Assembly (NCBI RefSeq): GCF_900112645.1
Contig: NZ_FOMO01000005.1
Location: 310,001 to 374,000 of the forward strand
Reading direction: 5' to 3'
From: Phytopseudomonas straminea
GTDB lineage: Bacteria; Pseudomonadota; Gammaproteobacteria; Pseudomonadales; Pseudomonadaceae
DNA length: 64,000 nucleotides
Shown here: positions 1 through 11,504 of the stretch, piece by piece
Position numbering within the stretch: position 1 is the first letter of the stretch
Layout of the letters: the number at the start of each line of letters is the position of its first letter
Translations under genes and position numbers: made by a program
The notes under the pieces: model-generated
Told to the model about the DNA's origin: nothing
Seen by the model: only the letters and a program-made list of their open reading frames with translations
The model's database searches: none

Positions 1-1
1 C

Positions 2-1114
2 GGCGTGAAGTGGGGCCTGATGCCCAACGACGAATCGCTGAACATCCGTTACCTGCTGTGCAACGCGGACGAGATGGAACCCAACACCTGGAAGGACCGC
101 ATGCTGATGGAACAGCTGCCGCACCTGCTGGTGGAAGGCATGCTGATCAGCGCCCGGGCCCTGAAGGCCTACCGCGGCTACATCTTCCTGCGTGGCGAGT
201 ACGTCGACGCCGCCGCCAACCTCAACCGCGCCATCGAGGAAGCCAAGGCCGCCGGCCTGCTGGGCAAGAACATCCTGGGCAGCGGTTTCGATTTCGAATT
301 GTTCGTGCATACCGGCGCCGGGCGTTACATCTGCGGTGAAGAAACCGCGCTGATCAACTCCCTGGAAGGCCGTCGCGCCAACCCGCGCGCCAAGCCGCCC
401 TTCCCTGCTGCGGTGGGCGTGTGGGGCAAGCCGACCTGCGTCAACAACGTCGAGACCCTGTGCAACGTGCCGTCGATCATCGGCAACGGCGTGGACTGGT
501 ACAAGTCCCTGGCCCGCGAAGGCAGCGAAGACCACGGCACCAAGCTGATGGGCTTCTCCGGCAAGGTCAAGAACCCGGGGATCTGGGAGCTGCCATTCGG
601 CATCAGCGCCCGCGAGCTGTTCGAGGACTACGCCGGCGGCATGCGCGACGGCTACACCCTCAAGGCCTGGCAGCCTGGCGGCGCCGGCACCGGTTTCCTG
701 CTGCCCGAGCACCTCGAGGCCTCGATGTACGCCGCCGGCATCGCCAAGGTCGGCACCCGCATGGGTACCGGCCTGGCCCTGGCCATCGACAACACGGTGA
801 ACATGGTTTCGCTGCTGCGCAACATGGAAGAGTTCTTCGCCCGCGAATCCTGCGGCTGGTGCACGCCATGCCGCGACGGCCTGCCGTGGAGCGTGAAGAT
901 CCTCCGCGCCCTGGAGCGCAAGCAGGGTACCCGCGAGGACATCGACACCCTGCTCGGGCTGGTCAATTTCCTCGGCCCCGGCAAGACCTTCTGTGCTCAC
1001 GCACCGGGTGCCGTGGAGCCACTGGGCAGCGCGATCAAGTATTTCCGTGAAGAGTTCGAAGCCGGTGTGGGCGCCACTGCGCCGCAGCCGCCGGTAGCGG
1101 CACACGCGGTATAG
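2..1114 (+). CDS. nuoF: NADH-quinone oxidoreductase subunit F (5' end cut by window)
   Basis: NuoF carries FMN, the NADH site and [4Fe-4S] cluster N3 on the peripheral arm of complex I, where it takes hydride from NADH. About 370 residues are visible; the family is usually near 450, so roughly 80 N-terminal residues lie before the window. The reading frame is open from base 2, and the GTG at base 5 is internal, not a start. A Gly-rich segment [12 protein letters not shown] is seen about 35 kb-independent of any edge effect at visible residues 103-114. The N3 ligands follow in the order SCGWCTPCR (bases 850-876) and a later Cys in FCAHAPG. It is followed by nuoG after a 107-base gap, unlike the overlaps further down the operon. 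Confidence 0.96.
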   Translation, partial: GVKWGLMPNDESLNIRYLLCNADEMEPNTWKDRMLMEQLPHLLVEGMLISARALKAYRGYIFLRGEYVDAAANLNRAIEEAKAAGLLGKNILGSGFDFELFVHTGAGRYICGEETALINSLEGRRANPRAKPPFPAAVGVWGKPTCVNNVETLCNVPSIIGNGVDWYKSLAREGSEDHGTKLMGFSGKVKNPGIWELPFGISARELFEDYAGGMRDGYTLKAWQPGGAGTGFLLPEHLEASMYAAGIAKVGTRMGTGLALAIDNTVNMVSLLRNMEEFFARESCGWCTPCRDGLPWSVKILRALERKQGTREDIDTLLGLVNFLGPGKTFCAHAPGAVEPLGSAIKYFREEFEAGVGATAPQPPVAAHAV

Positions 1115-1221
1115 GCCCGATGGTCGGACGAGTGGGCGCGATGGCGCCGTCCGGCCCAGGCAAAGACAAGAATTCCCTTAGCCCGTCCGCTTTCGAGCGG
1201 GCAAACGAAGACTGAAGAAAA
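1115..1221 (+). other. nuoF-nuoG intercistronic gap with two hairpins
   Basis: This 107-base gap sits inside an operon whose other junctions overlap or are a few tens of bases at most. It holds a nested hairpin at about 1125-1155 (outer arms CGGAC/GTCCG, inner arms GGCGC/GCGCC). A second short hairpin with a TTCG loop, CCGCT-TTCG-AGCGG, lies at 1187-1200, just before nuoG. Neither has a T-run, so these look like mRNA stability or processing structures rather than terminators. Confidence 0.5.
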
Positions 1222-3951
1222 ATGGCCACTATCCACGTAGACGGCAAAGATCTCGAAGTCGATGGTGCGGACAACCTGCTGCAGGCCTGTCTGTCCCTTG
1301 GTCTCGACATCCCCTACTTCTGCTGGCACCCGGCGCTCGGCAGCGTTGGCGCCTGCCGCCAGTGCGCGGTGAAGCAGTACAGCGACGAAAACGACAAGCG
1401 CGGCCGCCTGGTCATGTCCTGCATGACGCCGGCCACCGACAACAGCTGGATCTCCATCGACGACGAAGAGGCCGTGGCCTTTCGCAAGAGTGTCGTCGAG
1501 TGGCTGATGACCAACCACCCGCACGACTGCCCGGTGTGCGAGGAAGGCGGCCATTGCCACCTGCAGGACATGACGGTGATGACCGGCCACAACGCCCGTC
1601 GCTATCGGTTCAGCAAGCGCACCCACCAGAACCAGGAGCTCGGCCCGTTCATAGCCCATGAGATGAACCGCTGCATCGCCTGCTACCGCTGCGTGCGTTA
1701 CTACAAGGATTACGCCGGCGGCACCGACCTGGGCGTCTACGGTGCCCACGACAACGTGTACTTCGGCCGCGTCGAAGACGGCACCCTGGAAAGCGAGTTC
1801 TCCGGCAACCTGGTTGAGGTCTGCCCGACCGGTGTGTTCACCGACAAGACCCACTCCGAGCGCTACAACCGCAAGTGGGACATGCAGTTCGCCCCGAGCA
1901 TCTGTCATGGCTGCTCCAGCGGCTGCAACACCAGCCCCGGTGAGCGCTATGGCGAAGTACGCCGCATCGAGAACCGCTTCAACGGCTCGGTGAACCAGTA
2001 CTTCCTGTGCGACCGTGGTCGCTTCGGCTATGGCTACGTCAACCGTGAAGACCGTCCGCGTCAGCCGGTGATGATGCTCAGCAAGATGAAGATGGGCCTG
2101 GACGCCGCACTGGATCAGGCCGCTGCCCTGCTCAAGGGCCGCAAGGTGATCGGTATCGGCTCGCCACGTGCCAGCCTGGAGGGCAACTTCGCCCTGCGCG
2201 AGCTGGTCGGCGCTGGCAACTTCTACTCCGGTATCGCTGCAGCCGAGCAGGCCAACATTCGCCTGATCCGCGACGTGCTGCAGAACGGCCCGCTGCCGGT
2301 GCCGACCCTGCGCGACATCGAGAGCCACGACGCCGTGTTCGTGCTCGGTGAAGACCTCACCCAGACCGCCGCCCGCGTCGCTCTGGCCCTGCGCCAGTCG
2401 GTCAAGGGCAAGGCCACCGAGATCGCCGCTGGTGCGAAGATCCAGGATTGGCACATGGCCGCCGTGCAGAACGTCGCCCAGCACGCGCTCAACCCGCTGT
2501 TCATCGCCAGCGTCACCGCCACTCGCCTCGACGACGTCGCCGAGCAGTGCGTGCACGCCGCGCCCGATGACCTGGCGCGCATCGGTTTCGCCGTGGCCCA
2601 CGCCATCGACCCGAGCGCCCCGGCCGTCGAAGGCCTGGAAGCCGAGGCCGGCGAGCTGGTGCAACGCATCGCCGAGGCGCTGCTGAACGCCAAGCGCCCG
2701 CTGATCGTTTCCGGCGCCTCGCTGGGCAATCGCGCGCTGATCGAAGCCGCCGCCAACATCGCCAGCGCCCTGAAGAATCGCGAGAAGAACGGCTCCATCA
2801 GCCTGGTGGTGCCGGAAGCCAACAGCATGGGCATGGCCCTGCTGATGGGTGAGCAGTTCGCCGGCAACAGCCTGGACGACGCCCTCGAAGCGCTGACCGC
2901 AGGTCAGGCCGACGCCCTGGTGGTGCTGGAGAACGACCTCTATCACCGCGCCGATGCCGCCCGTGTAGATGCCGCCCTGGCCGCCGCCAAGGTGGTGATC
3001 GTCGCCGATCACCAGAGCACCGCCACCACCGCCAAGGCGCACCTGCTGCTGCCGGCTGCCAGCTTCGCCGAAGGCGACGGCACCCTGATCAGCCAGGAAG
3101 GCCGCGCCCAGCGCTTCTTCCAGGTCTATGACCCGTCCTACTACGACGCCAACATTCTGGTGCGCGAAGGCTGGCGCTGGCTGCACGCGCTGCACAGCAC
3201 GCTGCATAATCGCGTCGTCGACTGGACCCAGCTCGACCAGGTCACCGCTGCCTGCGCCGAAAGCTCCGCGCAGCTCGCCGGCATTCGTGATGCCGCGCCA
3301 AGCGCCTCGTTCCGTATCAAGGGCCTCAAGCTGGCCCGCGAACCGCATCGCTACAGCGGTCGTACCGCCATGCGCGCCAATATCAGCGTGCACGAGCCGC
3401 GTCAGCCCCAGGACAAGGACAGCGCCTTTGCCTTCTCCATGGAAGGCTACTCGGGCAGCAAGGAAGACCGTCAGCAGATCCCGTTCGCCTGGTCGCCAGG
3501 CTGGAACTCGCCCCAGGCCTGGAACAAGTTCCAGGATGAAGTCGGTGGTCACCTGCGTGCCGGCGACCCCGGCGTGCGCCTGATCGAAGCCAAGGGCGCA
3601 AGCCTGGGCTGGTTCAGCGCACCGACGGCCTTCAACCCGACCCAGGGCACCTGGCAGGCCGTGCCGCTGCACCATCTGTTCGGCAGCGAGGAAATGTCCT
3701 CGCGCGCCGCACCGATCGCCGAGCGCACACCCGAAGCCTACGTGGCGCTGGCCAAGGATGAAGCCGATCGCCTCGGCGTCAACGACGGCGCCCTGCTGCA
3801 ACTGAGCGTCAACGGTCAGAGCCTGCGCCTGCCGCTGCGCGTCACTGAAGAGCTGGGCATCGGCCTGGTCGGCCTGCCGGTCGGCCTGGCAGGCATTCCG
3901 GCCGCCATCGCCGGCGCGTCCGTCACCAATATCGGGGAGGCCGCGCAATGA
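1222..3951 (+). CDS. nuoG: NADH-quinone oxidoreductase subunit G
   Basis: NuoG is the large iron-sulfur subunit of the complex I peripheral arm, passing electrons from NuoE/F towards NuoI. The N-terminal ferredoxin-like domain has the [2Fe-2S] ligands C34, C45, C48 and C67. The His-Cys cluster ligands are H99, C103, C106 and C112, followed by paired motifs CIACYRC and EVCPTG for further [4Fe-4S] clusters. The N7-type motif CHGCSSGC with a later YFLCDRG opens the molybdopterin-oxidoreductase-like domain that fills the rest of the 909 residues. The length is normal for pseudomonads. The ATG at 1222 is preceded by a weak GAAG ribosome site. It overlaps nuoH by four bases (ATGA). Confidence 0.97.
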   Translation: MATIHVDGKDLEVDGADNLLQACLSLGLDIPYFCWHPALGSVGACRQCAVKQYSDENDKRGRLVMSCMTPATDNSWISIDDEEAVAFRKSVVEWLMTNHPHDCPVCEEGGHCHLQDMTVMTGHNARRYRFSKRTHQNQELGPFIAHEMNRCIACYRCVRYYKDYAGGTDLGVYGAHDNVYFGRVEDGTLESEFSGNLVEVCPTGVFTDKTHSERYNRKWDMQFAPSICHGCSSGCNTSPGERYGEVRRIENRFNGSVNQYFLCDRGRFGYGYVNREDRPRQPVMMLSKMKMGLDAALDQAAALLKGRKVIGIGSPRASLEGNFALRELVGAGNFYSGIAAAEQANIRLIRDVLQNGPLPVPTLRDIESHDAVFVLGEDLTQTAARVALALRQSVKGKATEIAAGAKIQDWHMAAVQNVAQHALNPLFIASVTATRLDDVAEQCVHAAPDDLARIGFAVAHAIDPSAPAVEGLEAEAGELVQRIAEALLNAKRPLIVSGASLGNRALIEAAANIASALKNREKNGSISLVVPEANSMGMALLMGEQFAGNSLDDALEALTAGQADALVVLENDLYHRADAARVDAALAAAKVVIVADHQSTATTAKAHLLLPAASFAEGDGTLISQEGRAQRFFQVYDPSYYDANILVREGWRWLHALHSTLHNRVVDWTQLDQVTAACAESSAQLAGIRDAAPSASFRIKGLKLAREPHRYSGRTAMRANISVHEPRQPQDKDSAFAFSMEGYSGSKEDRQQIPFAWSPGWNSPQAWNKFQDEVGGHLRAGDPGVRLIEAKGASLGWFSAPTAFNPTQGTWQAVPLHHLFGSEEMSSRAAPIAERTPEAYVALAKDEADRLGVNDGALLQLSVNGQSLRLPLRVTEELGIGLVGLPVGLAGIPAAIAGASVTNIGEAAQ

Positions 3952-4940
3952 GCTGGTTGACGCCCGAGTTGCTCGACATCATCCAGGAAGTGCTCAAGGC
4001 CATCGTCATCCTGCTCGCCGTGGTGGTGTGCGGTGCGCTGCTGAGCTTCGTCGAACGCCGCCTGCTCGGCTGGTGGCAGGATCGCTACGGCCCGAACCGG
4101 GTCGGCCCGTTCGGCATGTTCCAGCTGGCTGCGGACATGCTCAAGATGTTCTTCAAGGAAGACTGGACGCCGCCGTTCGCCGACAAGCTGATCTTCACCC
4201 TGGCGCCGATCATCGCCATGGGCGCCATGCTGGTTGCCTTCGCGATCATCCCGATCACCCCCAACTGGGGCGTGGCGGACCTGAACATCGGCATCCTGTT
4301 CTTCTTCGCCATGGCTGGCCTGTCGGTGTACGCCGTGCTGTTCGCCGGCTGGTCGAGCAACAACAAGTTCGCCCTGCTCGGCAGCCTGCGTGCCTCGGCC
4401 CAGACCATCTCCTACGAGGTGTTCCTGGCCCTGGCGCTGATGGGCATCGTCGCCCAGGTCGGCTCGTTCAACATGCGCGACATCGTCGATTACCAGGCGC
4501 AGAACCTGTGGTTCATCATTCCGCAGTTCTTTGGTTTCTGTACCTTCTTCATCGCCGGCGTGGCCGTGACGCACCGTCACCCCTTCGACCAGCCGGAAGC
4601 GGAGCAGGAGCTGGCCGACGGTTACCACATCGAATACGCCGGCATGAAATGGGGCATGTTCTTCGTCGGTGAATACATCGGCATCGTGACCATCTCCGCG
4701 CTGCTGGTAACCCTGTTCTTCGGTGGCTGGCACGGTCCGTTCGGCATCCTGCCGCAGATCCCGTTCTTCTGGTTCGCGATCAAGACCTGCTTCTTCATCA
4801 TGATCTTCATCCTGCTGCGCGCTTCCATTCCGCGCCCGCGGTATGACCAGGTCATGGCCTTCAGCTGGAAGTTCTGCCTGCCGCTGACCCTGATCAACCT
4901 GCTGGTGACCGGCGCCGTCGTGCTGGCCACGGCCCAGTAA
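3948..4940 (+). CDS. nuoH: NADH-quinone oxidoreductase subunit H
   Basis: NuoH is the membrane subunit at the junction of the peripheral and membrane arms and forms much of the quinone channel. The 330-residue protein is strongly hydrophobic with about eight membrane spans. It contains the family signatures [19 protein letters not shown] (residues about 27-45) and the acidic cytoplasmic loop [14 protein letters not shown]. The start overlaps the nuoG stop (ATGA), implying translational coupling. nuoI follows after 11 bases, with AAGGAG as its ribosome site. Confidence 0.97.
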   Translation: MSWLTPELLDIIQEVLKAIVILLAVVVCGALLSFVERRLLGWWQDRYGPNRVGPFGMFQLAADMLKMFFKEDWTPPFADKLIFTLAPIIAMGAMLVAFAIIPITPNWGVADLNIGILFFFAMAGLSVYAVLFAGWSSNNKFALLGSLRASAQTISYEVFLALALMGIVAQVGSFNMRDIVDYQAQNLWFIIPQFFGFCTFFIAGVAVTHRHPFDQPEAEQELADGYHIEYAGMKWGMFFVGEYIGIVTISALLVTLFFGGWHGPFGILPQIPFFWFAIKTCFFIMIFILLRASIPRPRYDQVMAFSWKFCLPLTLINLLVTGAVVLATAQ

Positions 4941-4951
4941 GGAGAAACGAG

Positions 4952-5500
4952 ATGCTCAAATACATTTGGGATGTGCTGGTCGGCACCGGCACGCAATTGC
5001 GCAGCCTGGTCATGGTCTTCGGCCATGGCTTTCGCAAGCGCGACACCCTGCAATACCCGGAAGAACAGGTCTACCTGCCACCGCGCTACCGCGGCCGCAT
5101 CGTACTGACCCGCGACCCCGATGGCGAAGAACGCTGCGTAGCCTGCAACCTGTGCGCCGTGGCCTGCCCGGTGGGCTGCATTTCGCTGCAGAAGGCGGAA
5201 ACCGAAGACGGCCGCTGGTACCCGGACTTCTTTCGCATCAACTTCTCGCGCTGCATCTTCTGCGGCCTGTGCGAGGAAGCCTGCCCGACCACCGCGATCC
5301 AGCTCACCCCGGATTTCGAAATGGGCGAGTTCAAGCGTCAGGACCTGGTGTACGAGAAGGAAGACCTGCTGATCTCCGGCCCCGGCAAGAACCCGGACTA
5401 CAACTTCTACCGCGTGGCCGGCATGGCCATCGCCGGCAAGCCGAAAGGCGCCGCGCAGGACGAAGCCGAGCCGATCAACGTCAAGGGGTTGTTGCCATAA
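4952..5500 (+). CDS. nuoI: NADH-quinone oxidoreductase subunit I
   Basis: NuoI carries the two [4Fe-4S] clusters N6a and N6b that link NuoG to N2 in NuoB. Both 8Fe-ferredoxin motifs are intact: [15 protein letters not shown] in the first half and [15 protein letters not shown] in the second. The 182-residue length is usual for the family. The ATG at 4952 has a strong AAGGAG site 7-8 bases upstream. The stop TAA shares a base with the nuoJ start (TAATG). Confidence 0.97.
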   Translation: MLKYIWDVLVGTGTQLRSLVMVFGHGFRKRDTLQYPEEQVYLPPRYRGRIVLTRDPDGEERCVACNLCAVACPVGCISLQKAETEDGRWYPDFFRINFSRCIFCGLCEEACPTTAIQLTPDFEMGEFKRQDLVYEKEDLLISGPGKNPDYNFYRVAGMAIAGKPKGAAQDEAEPINVKGLLP

Positions 5501-6009
5501 TGGAATTCGCCTTCTACTTCTCCGCAGGGGTCGCGGTTGCCTCGACCTTTGGCGTGATCACCGGCAAGAACCCGGTGCACGCCCTGCTCTACCTGATCAT
5601 CTCGCTGCTCGCCGTGTCCATGGTGTTCTTCAGCCTCGGTGCGCCGTTCGCCGGCGCGCTGGAAATCATCGTCTACGCCGGCGCCATCATGGTGCTGTTC
5701 GTGTTCGTGGTGATGATGCTCAACCTCGGCCCGGCCTCGGTACAGCAGGAACGCACCTGGCTGACCCCGGGCATCTGGATCGGCCCGGCGCTGCTCTCGG
5801 CGCTGCTGCTGGGTCAGCTGCTGTACGTGCTGTTCGCCGTACCGAGCGGCGCCACCATCGGCCACACCACGGTCGATGCCAAGGCCGTGGGCATTCACCT
5901 GTTCGGCCCTTATCTGCTGGCCGTCGAGCTGGCGTCCATGCTGCTGCTGGCCGCACTGGTCGCCGCCTATCACCTGGGCCGTAACGACATCAAGGATGCT
6001 ACGCCATGA
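5500..6009 (+). CDS. nuoJ: NADH-quinone oxidoreductase subunit J
   Basis: NuoJ is a small antiporter-associated membrane subunit of complex I (five predicted spans, 169 residues). The segment [18 protein letters not shown] near residues 53-70 is the conserved third helix containing the pi-bulge region. The frame stays open far upstream, but the start is set at the ATG at 5500, which overlaps the nuoI stop (TAATG) and gives the normal family length and N-terminus MEFAFYF. It overlaps nuoK by four bases. Confidence 0.95.
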   Translation: MEFAFYFSAGVAVASTFGVITGKNPVHALLYLIISLLAVSMVFFSLGAPFAGALEIIVYAGAIMVLFVFVVMMLNLGPASVQQERTWLTPGIWIGPALLSALLLGQLLYVLFAVPSGATIGHTTVDAKAVGIHLFGPYLLAVELASMLLLAALVAAYHLGRNDIKDATP

Positions 6010-6314
6010 ACGGTATTCCAATGGAGCACGGCCTGGCGCTGGCCGGCGTGCTGTTCAGCCTCGGCCTGGTAGGCCTGATGGTGCGCCGCAACATCCTGTT
6101 CGTGCTGATGAGCCTGGAAGTGATGATGAACGCCGCTGCCCTCGCCTTCGTGGTCGCCGGCGCGCGCTGGGCACAGGCTGACGGGCAGATCATGTTCATT
6201 CTGGTCATCGCCCTGGCCGCCGCCGAAGCGAGCATCGGCCTGGCGATCCTGCTGCAGCTGTACCGCCGCTTCCACACCCTCGATATCGACGCAGCCAGCG
6301 AGATGCGCGGATGA
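6006..6314 (+). CDS. nuoK: NADH-quinone oxidoreductase subunit K
   Basis: NuoK is an MrpC-like three-helix membrane subunit in the proton path between NuoH/J and NuoN. At 102 residues it is full length. The conserved intramembrane glutamates are present in [10 protein letters not shown] (about residue 36) and [10 protein letters not shown] (about residue 72). It overlaps nuoJ and nuoL by four bases on each side (ATGA), so translation of J-K-L is probably coupled. Confidence 0.96.
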   Translation: MNGIPMEHGLALAGVLFSLGLVGLMVRRNILFVLMSLEVMMNAAALAFVVAGARWAQADGQIMFILVIALAAAEASIGLAILLQLYRRFHTLDIDAASEMRG

Positions 6315-8158
6315 ACCTCTTATTCCTGACCCTACTGTTCCCACTGATCGGCTGGTTCATCCTGGCCTTTTCCCGCGGCCGCCTGAGCGAAGGCGCTGCC
6401 GCCATCGTCGGTGTCGGCTCGGTCGGCCTGTCGGCCCTGACCACCGCCTGGATCATGTGGCAGTTCAACGTCGCGCCACCGGCAGACGGCGTTTACACCC
6501 AAACCCTGTGGCAGTGGATGAGCGTCGACGGCCTGGCGCCGAGCTTCACCCTGTACCTGGACGGTCTCTCGCTGACCATGCTAGGCGTGGTCACCGGCGT
6601 GGGCTTCCTGATCCACATGTTCGCCAGCTGGTACATGCGCGGTGAAGAGGGTTACTCGCGTTTCCTCTCCTACACCAACCTGTTCATATTCAGCATGCTG
6701 CTGCTGGTGCTGGGCGACAACCTGATGACTCTGTTCTTCGGGTGGGAAGGCGTGGGCCTGTGCTCGTACCTGCTGATCGGCTTCTACTACAAGCACGTGC
6801 CCAACGGTAACGCGGCGCTGAAAGCGTTCATCGTCACCCGTATCGGCGACGTGTTCCTGATGATCGGCCTGTTCCTGCTGTTCCTCAACCTCGGCACCCT
6901 GAACATCCAGGAGCTGATGGTGCTGGCCCCGCAGAAGTACGCAGCCGGCGATACCTGGCTGTGGCTGGCGACCCTGATGCTGCTCGGCGGCGCGGTCGGT
7001 AAATCCGCCCAGCTGCCCCTGCAGACCTGGCTGGCCGACGCCATGGCCGGCCCGACGCCGGTTTCGGCACTGATCCACGCCGCCACCATGGTCACCGCGG
7101 GCGTCTACCTGATCGCCCGTACCAACGGCTTGTTCCTGCTGACCCCGGAGATTCTCGAGCTGGTCGGCATCGTCGGTGGCGTGACCCTGGTGCTGGCGGG
7201 TTTTGCCGCCCTGGTGCAGACCGACATCAAGCGCATCCTCGCCTACTCGACCATGAGCCAGATCGGCTACATGTTCCTGGCCCTGGGCGTGGGTGCCTGG
7301 GACGCGGCGATCTTCCACCTGATGACCCACGCCTTCTTCAAGGCGCTGCTGTTCCTCGCTTCCGGTTCGGTGATCCACGCCTGCCACCACGAGCAGAACA
7401 TCTTCAAGATGGGTGGCCTGTGGAAGAAGCTGCCGCTGGCCTATGCCAGCTTCATCGTCGGCGGCTCGGCCCTGGCGGCGCTGCCGCTGATCACCGTGGG
7501 CTTCTACTCCAAGGACGAGATTCTCTGGGAAGCCTTCGCCAGCGGTAATTCCGGCCTGCTCTACGCCGGTTTGCTGGGCGCCTTCATGACCTCGATCTAC
7601 ACCTTCCGGTTGATCTTCATCGCCTTCCATGGCGAGCAGAAGACCGACGCCCATGCCGGTCATGGTATCGCCCACAACCTGCCGCTGATCGTGCTGATCG
7701 TGCTGTCGACCTTCATCGGCGCCTGGATCACTCCGCCGCTGGCTGGCGTGCTGCCGCAGAGCGCCGGCCATGCCGGTGGCGAGGCCAAGCACAGCCTGGA
7801 AATCGTCTCGGGCTGCATCGCCCTGGCCGGTATCCTGCTGGCCGCCATGCTGTTCCTCGGCAAGCGCAGTTTCGTCAGCGCCGTCGCCAGCAGCGCGCCG
7901 GGTCGTTTCCTGTCGGCCTGGTGGTTCGCCGCCTGGGGCTTCGACTGGCTCTACGACAAGATTTTCGTGCAGCCCTACCTGTTCTTCTGCCGGGTGCTCG
8001 CCCGTGACCCGATCGACGGTGCCATCGGCATCGTCCCGCGCCTGGCGCGTGGTGGTCATGGCGTGCTGAGCCGCAGCGAAACCGGGCATCTGCGCTGGTA
8101 CGCCATCTCCATCGCCGGGGGCGCCGTACTGGTGCTCGCTGCCGTGCTGCTGGCCTGA
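6311..8158 (+). CDS. nuoL: NADH-quinone oxidoreductase subunit L
   Basis: NuoL is the distal Mrp-type antiporter-like proton pump of complex I, with a long lateral amphipathic helix at the C-terminus. The 615-residue protein has the expected many spans. It also has the conserved helix [17 protein letters not shown] with its essential Glu, the Lys-bearing [20 protein letters not shown] segment (residues about 223-242), and the [12 protein letters not shown] broken helix. nuoM follows after 41 bases with an AAGGAAA ribosome site. Confidence 0.97.
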   Translation: MNLLFLTLLFPLIGWFILAFSRGRLSEGAAAIVGVGSVGLSALTTAWIMWQFNVAPPADGVYTQTLWQWMSVDGLAPSFTLYLDGLSLTMLGVVTGVGFLIHMFASWYMRGEEGYSRFLSYTNLFIFSMLLLVLGDNLMTLFFGWEGVGLCSYLLIGFYYKHVPNGNAALKAFIVTRIGDVFLMIGLFLLFLNLGTLNIQELMVLAPQKYAAGDTWLWLATLMLLGGAVGKSAQLPLQTWLADAMAGPTPVSALIHAATMVTAGVYLIARTNGLFLLTPEILELVGIVGGVTLVLAGFAALVQTDIKRILAYSTMSQIGYMFLALGVGAWDAAIFHLMTHAFFKALLFLASGSVIHACHHEQNIFKMGGLWKKLPLAYASFIVGGSALAALPLITVGFYSKDEILWEAFASGNSGLLYAGLLGAFMTSIYTFRLIFIAFHGEQKTDAHAGHGIAHNLPLIVLIVLSTFIGAWITPPLAGVLPQSAGHAGGEAKHSLEIVSGCIALAGILLAAMLFLGKRSFVSAVASSAPGRFLSAWWFAAWGFDWLYDKIFVQPYLFFCRVLARDPIDGAIGIVPRLARGGHGVLSRSETGHLRWYAISIAGGAVLVLAAVLLA

Positions 8159-8199
8159 CCGATGATCCCGAATACTTTTTCTAAGGAAACTCGCCCGTC

Positions 8200-9729
8200 A
8201 TGATTCTGCCTTGGCTAATCCTGATCCCCTTTATCGGCGGCCTGTTGTGCTGGCAGGCGGAGCGCTTCGGCGGAACCCTGCCGCGCTGGATCGCGCTGCT
8301 GACCATGTCCCTGCTGTTCGGCCTCGGCCTGTGGCTGTGGGGCACCGGTGACTTCAGCCTGGCGCCTGCGCCGGGTGCCGAGCCACGCTGGGCGCACGAA
8401 TTCCAGGTGCGCTGGATCGAGCGCTTCGGCATCAGCATCCACCTGGCGATGGACGGCCTGTCGGTGCTGATGGTCACCCTCACCGGCCTGCTCGGCGTGC
8501 TGTCGGTACTGTGCTCGTGGAACGAGATCCAGAAGCGCGTGGGCTTCTTCCACCTCAACCTGATGTGGATCCTCGGCGGCGTGGTCGGCGTGTTCCTGGC
8601 CATCGACCTGTTCCTGTTCTTCTTCTTCTGGGAAATGATGCTGGTGCCGATGTATTTCCTCATCGCGCTCTGGGGTCATAGCGGCAGCCCTGGCAAGAGC
8701 CGCATCAACGCGGCCACCAAGTTCTTCATCTTCACCCAGGCCAGCGGTCTGGTGATGCTGGTGGCGATTCTTGGCCTGGTGTTCGTGCACTTCAACCAGA
8801 CCGGCGTATTCACCTTCAACTACGCCGACCTGCTCAAGACCGAGCTGTCCGAAGGCACCGAATACCTGCTGATGCTGGGCTTCTTCATCGCCTTCGCGGT
8901 CAAGTTCCCGGTGGTGCCCCTGCACTCCTGGCTGCCGGACGCCCACGCCCAGGCGCCGACCGCAGGCTCGGTGGACCTCGCCGGTATCCTGCTGAAAACC
9001 GCGGCCTACGGCCTGCTGCGCTTCTCGCTGCCACTGTTCCCGAATGCCTCGGCGGAGTTCGCGCCGATCGCGATGTACCTGGGCGTGTTCGCCATCATCT
9101 ACGGCGCCCTGCTGTCGTTCGCGCAGACCGACATCAAGCGCCTGGTGGCCTACTCCAGCGTGTCGCACATGGGCTTCGTGCTGATCGCCATCTACTCGGG
9201 CAGCCAGATCGCCCTGCAAGGTGCGGTGGTGCAGATGATGGCCCACGGCCTGTCGGCTGCGGCGCTGTTCATCCTCTGCGGACAGCTGTACGAGCGCCTG
9301 CACACCCGCGACATGCGCGAAATGGGCGGTATCTGGGCACGCATGTCCTGGCTGCCGGCGCTCAGCCTGTTCTTCGCGGCTGCTGCACTGGGCCTGCCGG
9401 GCACCGGCAACTTCGTCGGCGAGTTCCTGATCCTGATCGGCAGCTTCCCGACTGCGCCGTGGATCACCGTGATCGCGGCGACCGGCCTGGTACTGGGCTC
9501 CGTGTACTCGCTGATCATGATCCACCGCGCCCACTTCGGCCCGGTGAAGAACGACAGCCCGCTGCCGGGCCTGCAATTTCGTGAACTGAGCATGGTGCTG
9601 TGCCTCGCGGTGCTGCTGATCCTGCTCGGCGTTTACCCGCAGCCGGTGCTCGACACCTCTGCCGCCAGCATGCAAGGCGTGCAGCAGTGGTTCAGTGGCG
9701 CTCTCGATCAACTCGCCTCGGGCCGGTAA
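8200..9729 (+). CDS. nuoM: NADH-quinone oxidoreductase subunit M
   Basis: NuoM is the middle antiporter-like proton-pumping subunit. The 509 residues contain FFFWEMMLVPMYFLIALWG with the key Glu near residue 147. They also contain the Lys helix AFAVKFPVVPLHSWLPDAHAQ (residues about 231-251) and the LLSFAQTDIKRLVAYSS broken-helix region shared by NuoL/M/N. The length matches the family. nuoN begins 12 bases after the stop. Confidence 0.97.
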   Translation: MILPWLILIPFIGGLLCWQAERFGGTLPRWIALLTMSLLFGLGLWLWGTGDFSLAPAPGAEPRWAHEFQVRWIERFGISIHLAMDGLSVLMVTLTGLLGVLSVLCSWNEIQKRVGFFHLNLMWILGGVVGVFLAIDLFLFFFFWEMMLVPMYFLIALWGHSGSPGKSRINAATKFFIFTQASGLVMLVAILGLVFVHFNQTGVFTFNYADLLKTELSEGTEYLLMLGFFIAFAVKFPVVPLHSWLPDAHAQAPTAGSVDLAGILLKTAAYGLLRFSLPLFPNASAEFAPIAMYLGVFAIIYGALLSFAQTDIKRLVAYSSVSHMGFVLIAIYSGSQIALQGAVVQMMAHGLSAAALFILCGQLYERLHTRDMREMGGIWARMSWLPALSLFFAAAALGLPGTGNFVGEFLILIGSFPTAPWITVIAATGLVLGSVYSLIMIHRAHFGPVKNDSPLPGLQFRELSMVLCLAVLLILLGVYPQPVLDTSAASMQGVQQWFSGALDQLASGR

Positions 9730-9741
9730 GGGTTAAAATTT

Positions 9742-11244
9742 ATGGAACATCATGCTGTGCAATTCTCCACCCAACACCTGATCGCCCTGCTGCCGCTGCT
9801 GGTCACCTGCGCCACCGTGGTGGTGGTCATGCTGGCCATCGCCTGGAAACGTAGCCACTCGATGACCTTCGTGCTGTCGGTGATCGGCCTCAACGCGGCC
9901 CTGCTGTCGCTGCTGCCGACCATCGGCGTCACGCCGCTGCAGGTCACCCCGCTGATGCAGATCGACACCTTCGCCTGCTATTACATGGCGCTGGTGCTGA
10001 TCGCCACCCTGGCGTGCGTCACCCTCACCCACGCCTACCTGGGCGAGGCCAAGATCAACGACGGGCAGACCAAGGGCTACCCGCGCAACCGCGAAGAAAT
10101 GTACCTGCTGCTGCTGCTCTCCGCGGCCGGCGGCCTGGTGCTGGTCAGCACCGAGCACCTGGCGGGCCTGTTCATCGGCCTGGAGCTGCTCTCGGTACCG
10201 ACCTACGGGATGATCGCCTACGCCTACTTCAACAAGCGTTCGCTGGAAGCCGGCATCAAGTACATGGTGCTGTCGGCCGCCGGCAGCGCCTTCCTGCTGT
10301 TCGGCATGGCGCTGCTGTATGCCGACGCCGGCAGCCTGAGCTTCGCACAGATCGGTGCCAGCCTGGCCGGTGCCAGCGGCAGCCAGCTGGTGCAGATCGG
10401 TATCGGCATGATGCTCATCGGTCTGGCGTTCAAGCTGTCCATGGTGCCGTTCCACCTGTGGACGCCGGACGTCTACGAAGGCGCCCCGGCGCCAGTGGCT
10501 GCCTTCCTGGCCACCGCCAGCAAGGTCGCGGTATTCGCCGTGCTGCTGCGTCTGTACCAGCTCTCCCCGGCCACCGCCGGCGGCTGGCTGAACGACCTGC
10601 TGACGGTCATCGCCATCGCCTCGATCCTGTTCGGCAACCTGCTGGCTCTGGTGCAGAACAACCTCAAGCGCTTGCTCGGTTATTCGTCGATCGCCCACTT
10701 CGGTTACCTGCTGGTGGCGCTGATCGCCAGCAAGGGCCTGGCCGTGGAAGCCATCGGCGTGTACATGGCCACCTACGTGCTGACCAGCCTGGGCGCCTTC
10801 GGGGTGATCACCCTGATGTCGACGCCCTACAACGGCCGTGACGCCGACGCGCTGTACGAGTACCGCGGCCTGTTCTGGCGCCGCCCGTACCTGACCGCGG
10901 TACTGACCGTGATGATGCTGTCGCTGGCGGGCATTCCGCTCACTGCAGGCTTCATTGGCAAGTTCTACGTGATCGCCGCGGGTGTGCAGGCGCAACTGTG
11001 GTGGCTGATCGCGGCGCTGATCCTGGGTAGCGCCATCGCGGTGTTCTACTACCTGCGCGTGATGGTCACCCTGTTCCTCAACGAGCCGAACCTGCAGCGT
11101 CACGATGCACCGTTCAACTGGGGCCAACGTGCCGGCGGCATCATGCTGATGCTGGTGGCGGCCCTGGCCTTCGTGCTCGGCGTGTACCCGCAGCCGCTGC
11201 TGGATCTGGTCCAGCAAGCCGGCCTGGCTGCTGTCGCGCTCTGA
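9742..11244 (+). CDS. nuoN: NADH-quinone oxidoreductase subunit N
   Basis: NuoN is the proximal antiporter-like proton-pumping subunit and the last gene of the operon. It has 500 residues and about 14 spans. The signature [16 protein letters not shown], the Lys helix [22 protein letters not shown] and the [21 protein letters not shown] region are all present. The ATG at 9742 follows AAGGGTTAAAATTT; an in-frame ATG nine bases further on is an alternative. A strong terminator follows 21 bases after the stop. Confidence 0.96.
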   Translation: MEHHAVQFSTQHLIALLPLLVTCATVVVVMLAIAWKRSHSMTFVLSVIGLNAALLSLLPTIGVTPLQVTPLMQIDTFACYYMALVLIATLACVTLTHAYLGEAKINDGQTKGYPRNREEMYLLLLLSAAGGLVLVSTEHLAGLFIGLELLSVPTYGMIAYAYFNKRSLEAGIKYMVLSAAGSAFLLFGMALLYADAGSLSFAQIGASLAGASGSQLVQIGIGMMLIGLAFKLSMVPFHLWTPDVYEGAPAPVAAFLATASKVAVFAVLLRLYQLSPATAGGWLNDLLTVIAIASILFGNLLALVQNNLKRLLGYSSIAHFGYLLVALIASKGLAVEAIGVYMATYVLTSLGAFGVITLMSTPYNGRDADALYEYRGLFWRRPYLTAVLTVMMLSLAGIPLTAGFIGKFYVIAAGVQAQLWWLIAALILGSAIAVFYYLRVMVTLFLNEPNLQRHDAPFNWGQRAGGIMLMLVAALAFVLGVYPQPLLDLVQQAGLAAVAL

Positions 11245-11265
11245 TCAGAGTCGCGTCATGAAAGA

Positions 11266-11295
11266 ACGGCTGCCTCAGGGCAGCCGTTTTTATTT
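11266..11295 (+). terminator. Rho-independent terminator of the nuo operon
   Basis: A perfect 9-bp stem ACGGCTGCC / GGCAGCCGT with a TCAG loop runs into TTTTATTT. It lies 21 bases after the nuoN stop and marks the operon end. A near copy of this hairpin lies at 11509-11530 in the opposite role. Confidence 0.9.
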
Positions 11296-11334
11296 ATGTG
11301 TGATGGGTGCGAGCCTCCTTAAAACGTCTGGCAG

Positions 11335-11480
11335 CTGCTCCCCGGGTTTCACCCAGGCTACGGATTTCGGTAATCGTGCTTTTCGTAGCCTGCTGCTGAG
11401 CGAAACGATGCGCAGGATTGGGGACGAAAGACTTCGCAGGGCGAAGACCCCGAGTTTGCTTCGCGCTACGCAGGCTACGG
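11335..11480. repeat. REP-like palindromic repeat cluster
   Basis: The space between the two terminators contains several palindromic pieces built on CAGGCTACG. A 9-base inverted pair CGTAGCCTG (11384-11392) and CAGGCTACG (11471-11479) encloses smaller inverted stretches around GGGGACGAAAGACTTCG and CGAAGACCCC. A partial CCCGGGTTTC...AGGCTACGG unit lies at 11341-11362 and resembles the repeat at 16644-16674. No gene is seen in 11296-11505. Confidence 0.6.
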
Positions 11481-11504
11481 GGCGTTAAGACCGTGCGTGA
11501 TAAC

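Noticed and set aside
997..3948. 983-codon open frame antisense to nuoG
   Set aside because: It is the mirror of a high-GC gene with strong codon bias. The translation is low-complexity (Gly, Val, Ala, His, Gln rich) without domains, and nuoG is certain.
4966..5499. Upstream extension of the nuoJ frame across nuoI
   Set aside because: The extension is Arg/Pro/Gly-rich shadow sequence. nuoJ starts at the ATG overlapping the nuoI stop.
11258..11488. 76-codon open frame after nuoN
   Set aside because: It begins inside the nuoN terminator and runs through REP-like palindromes.
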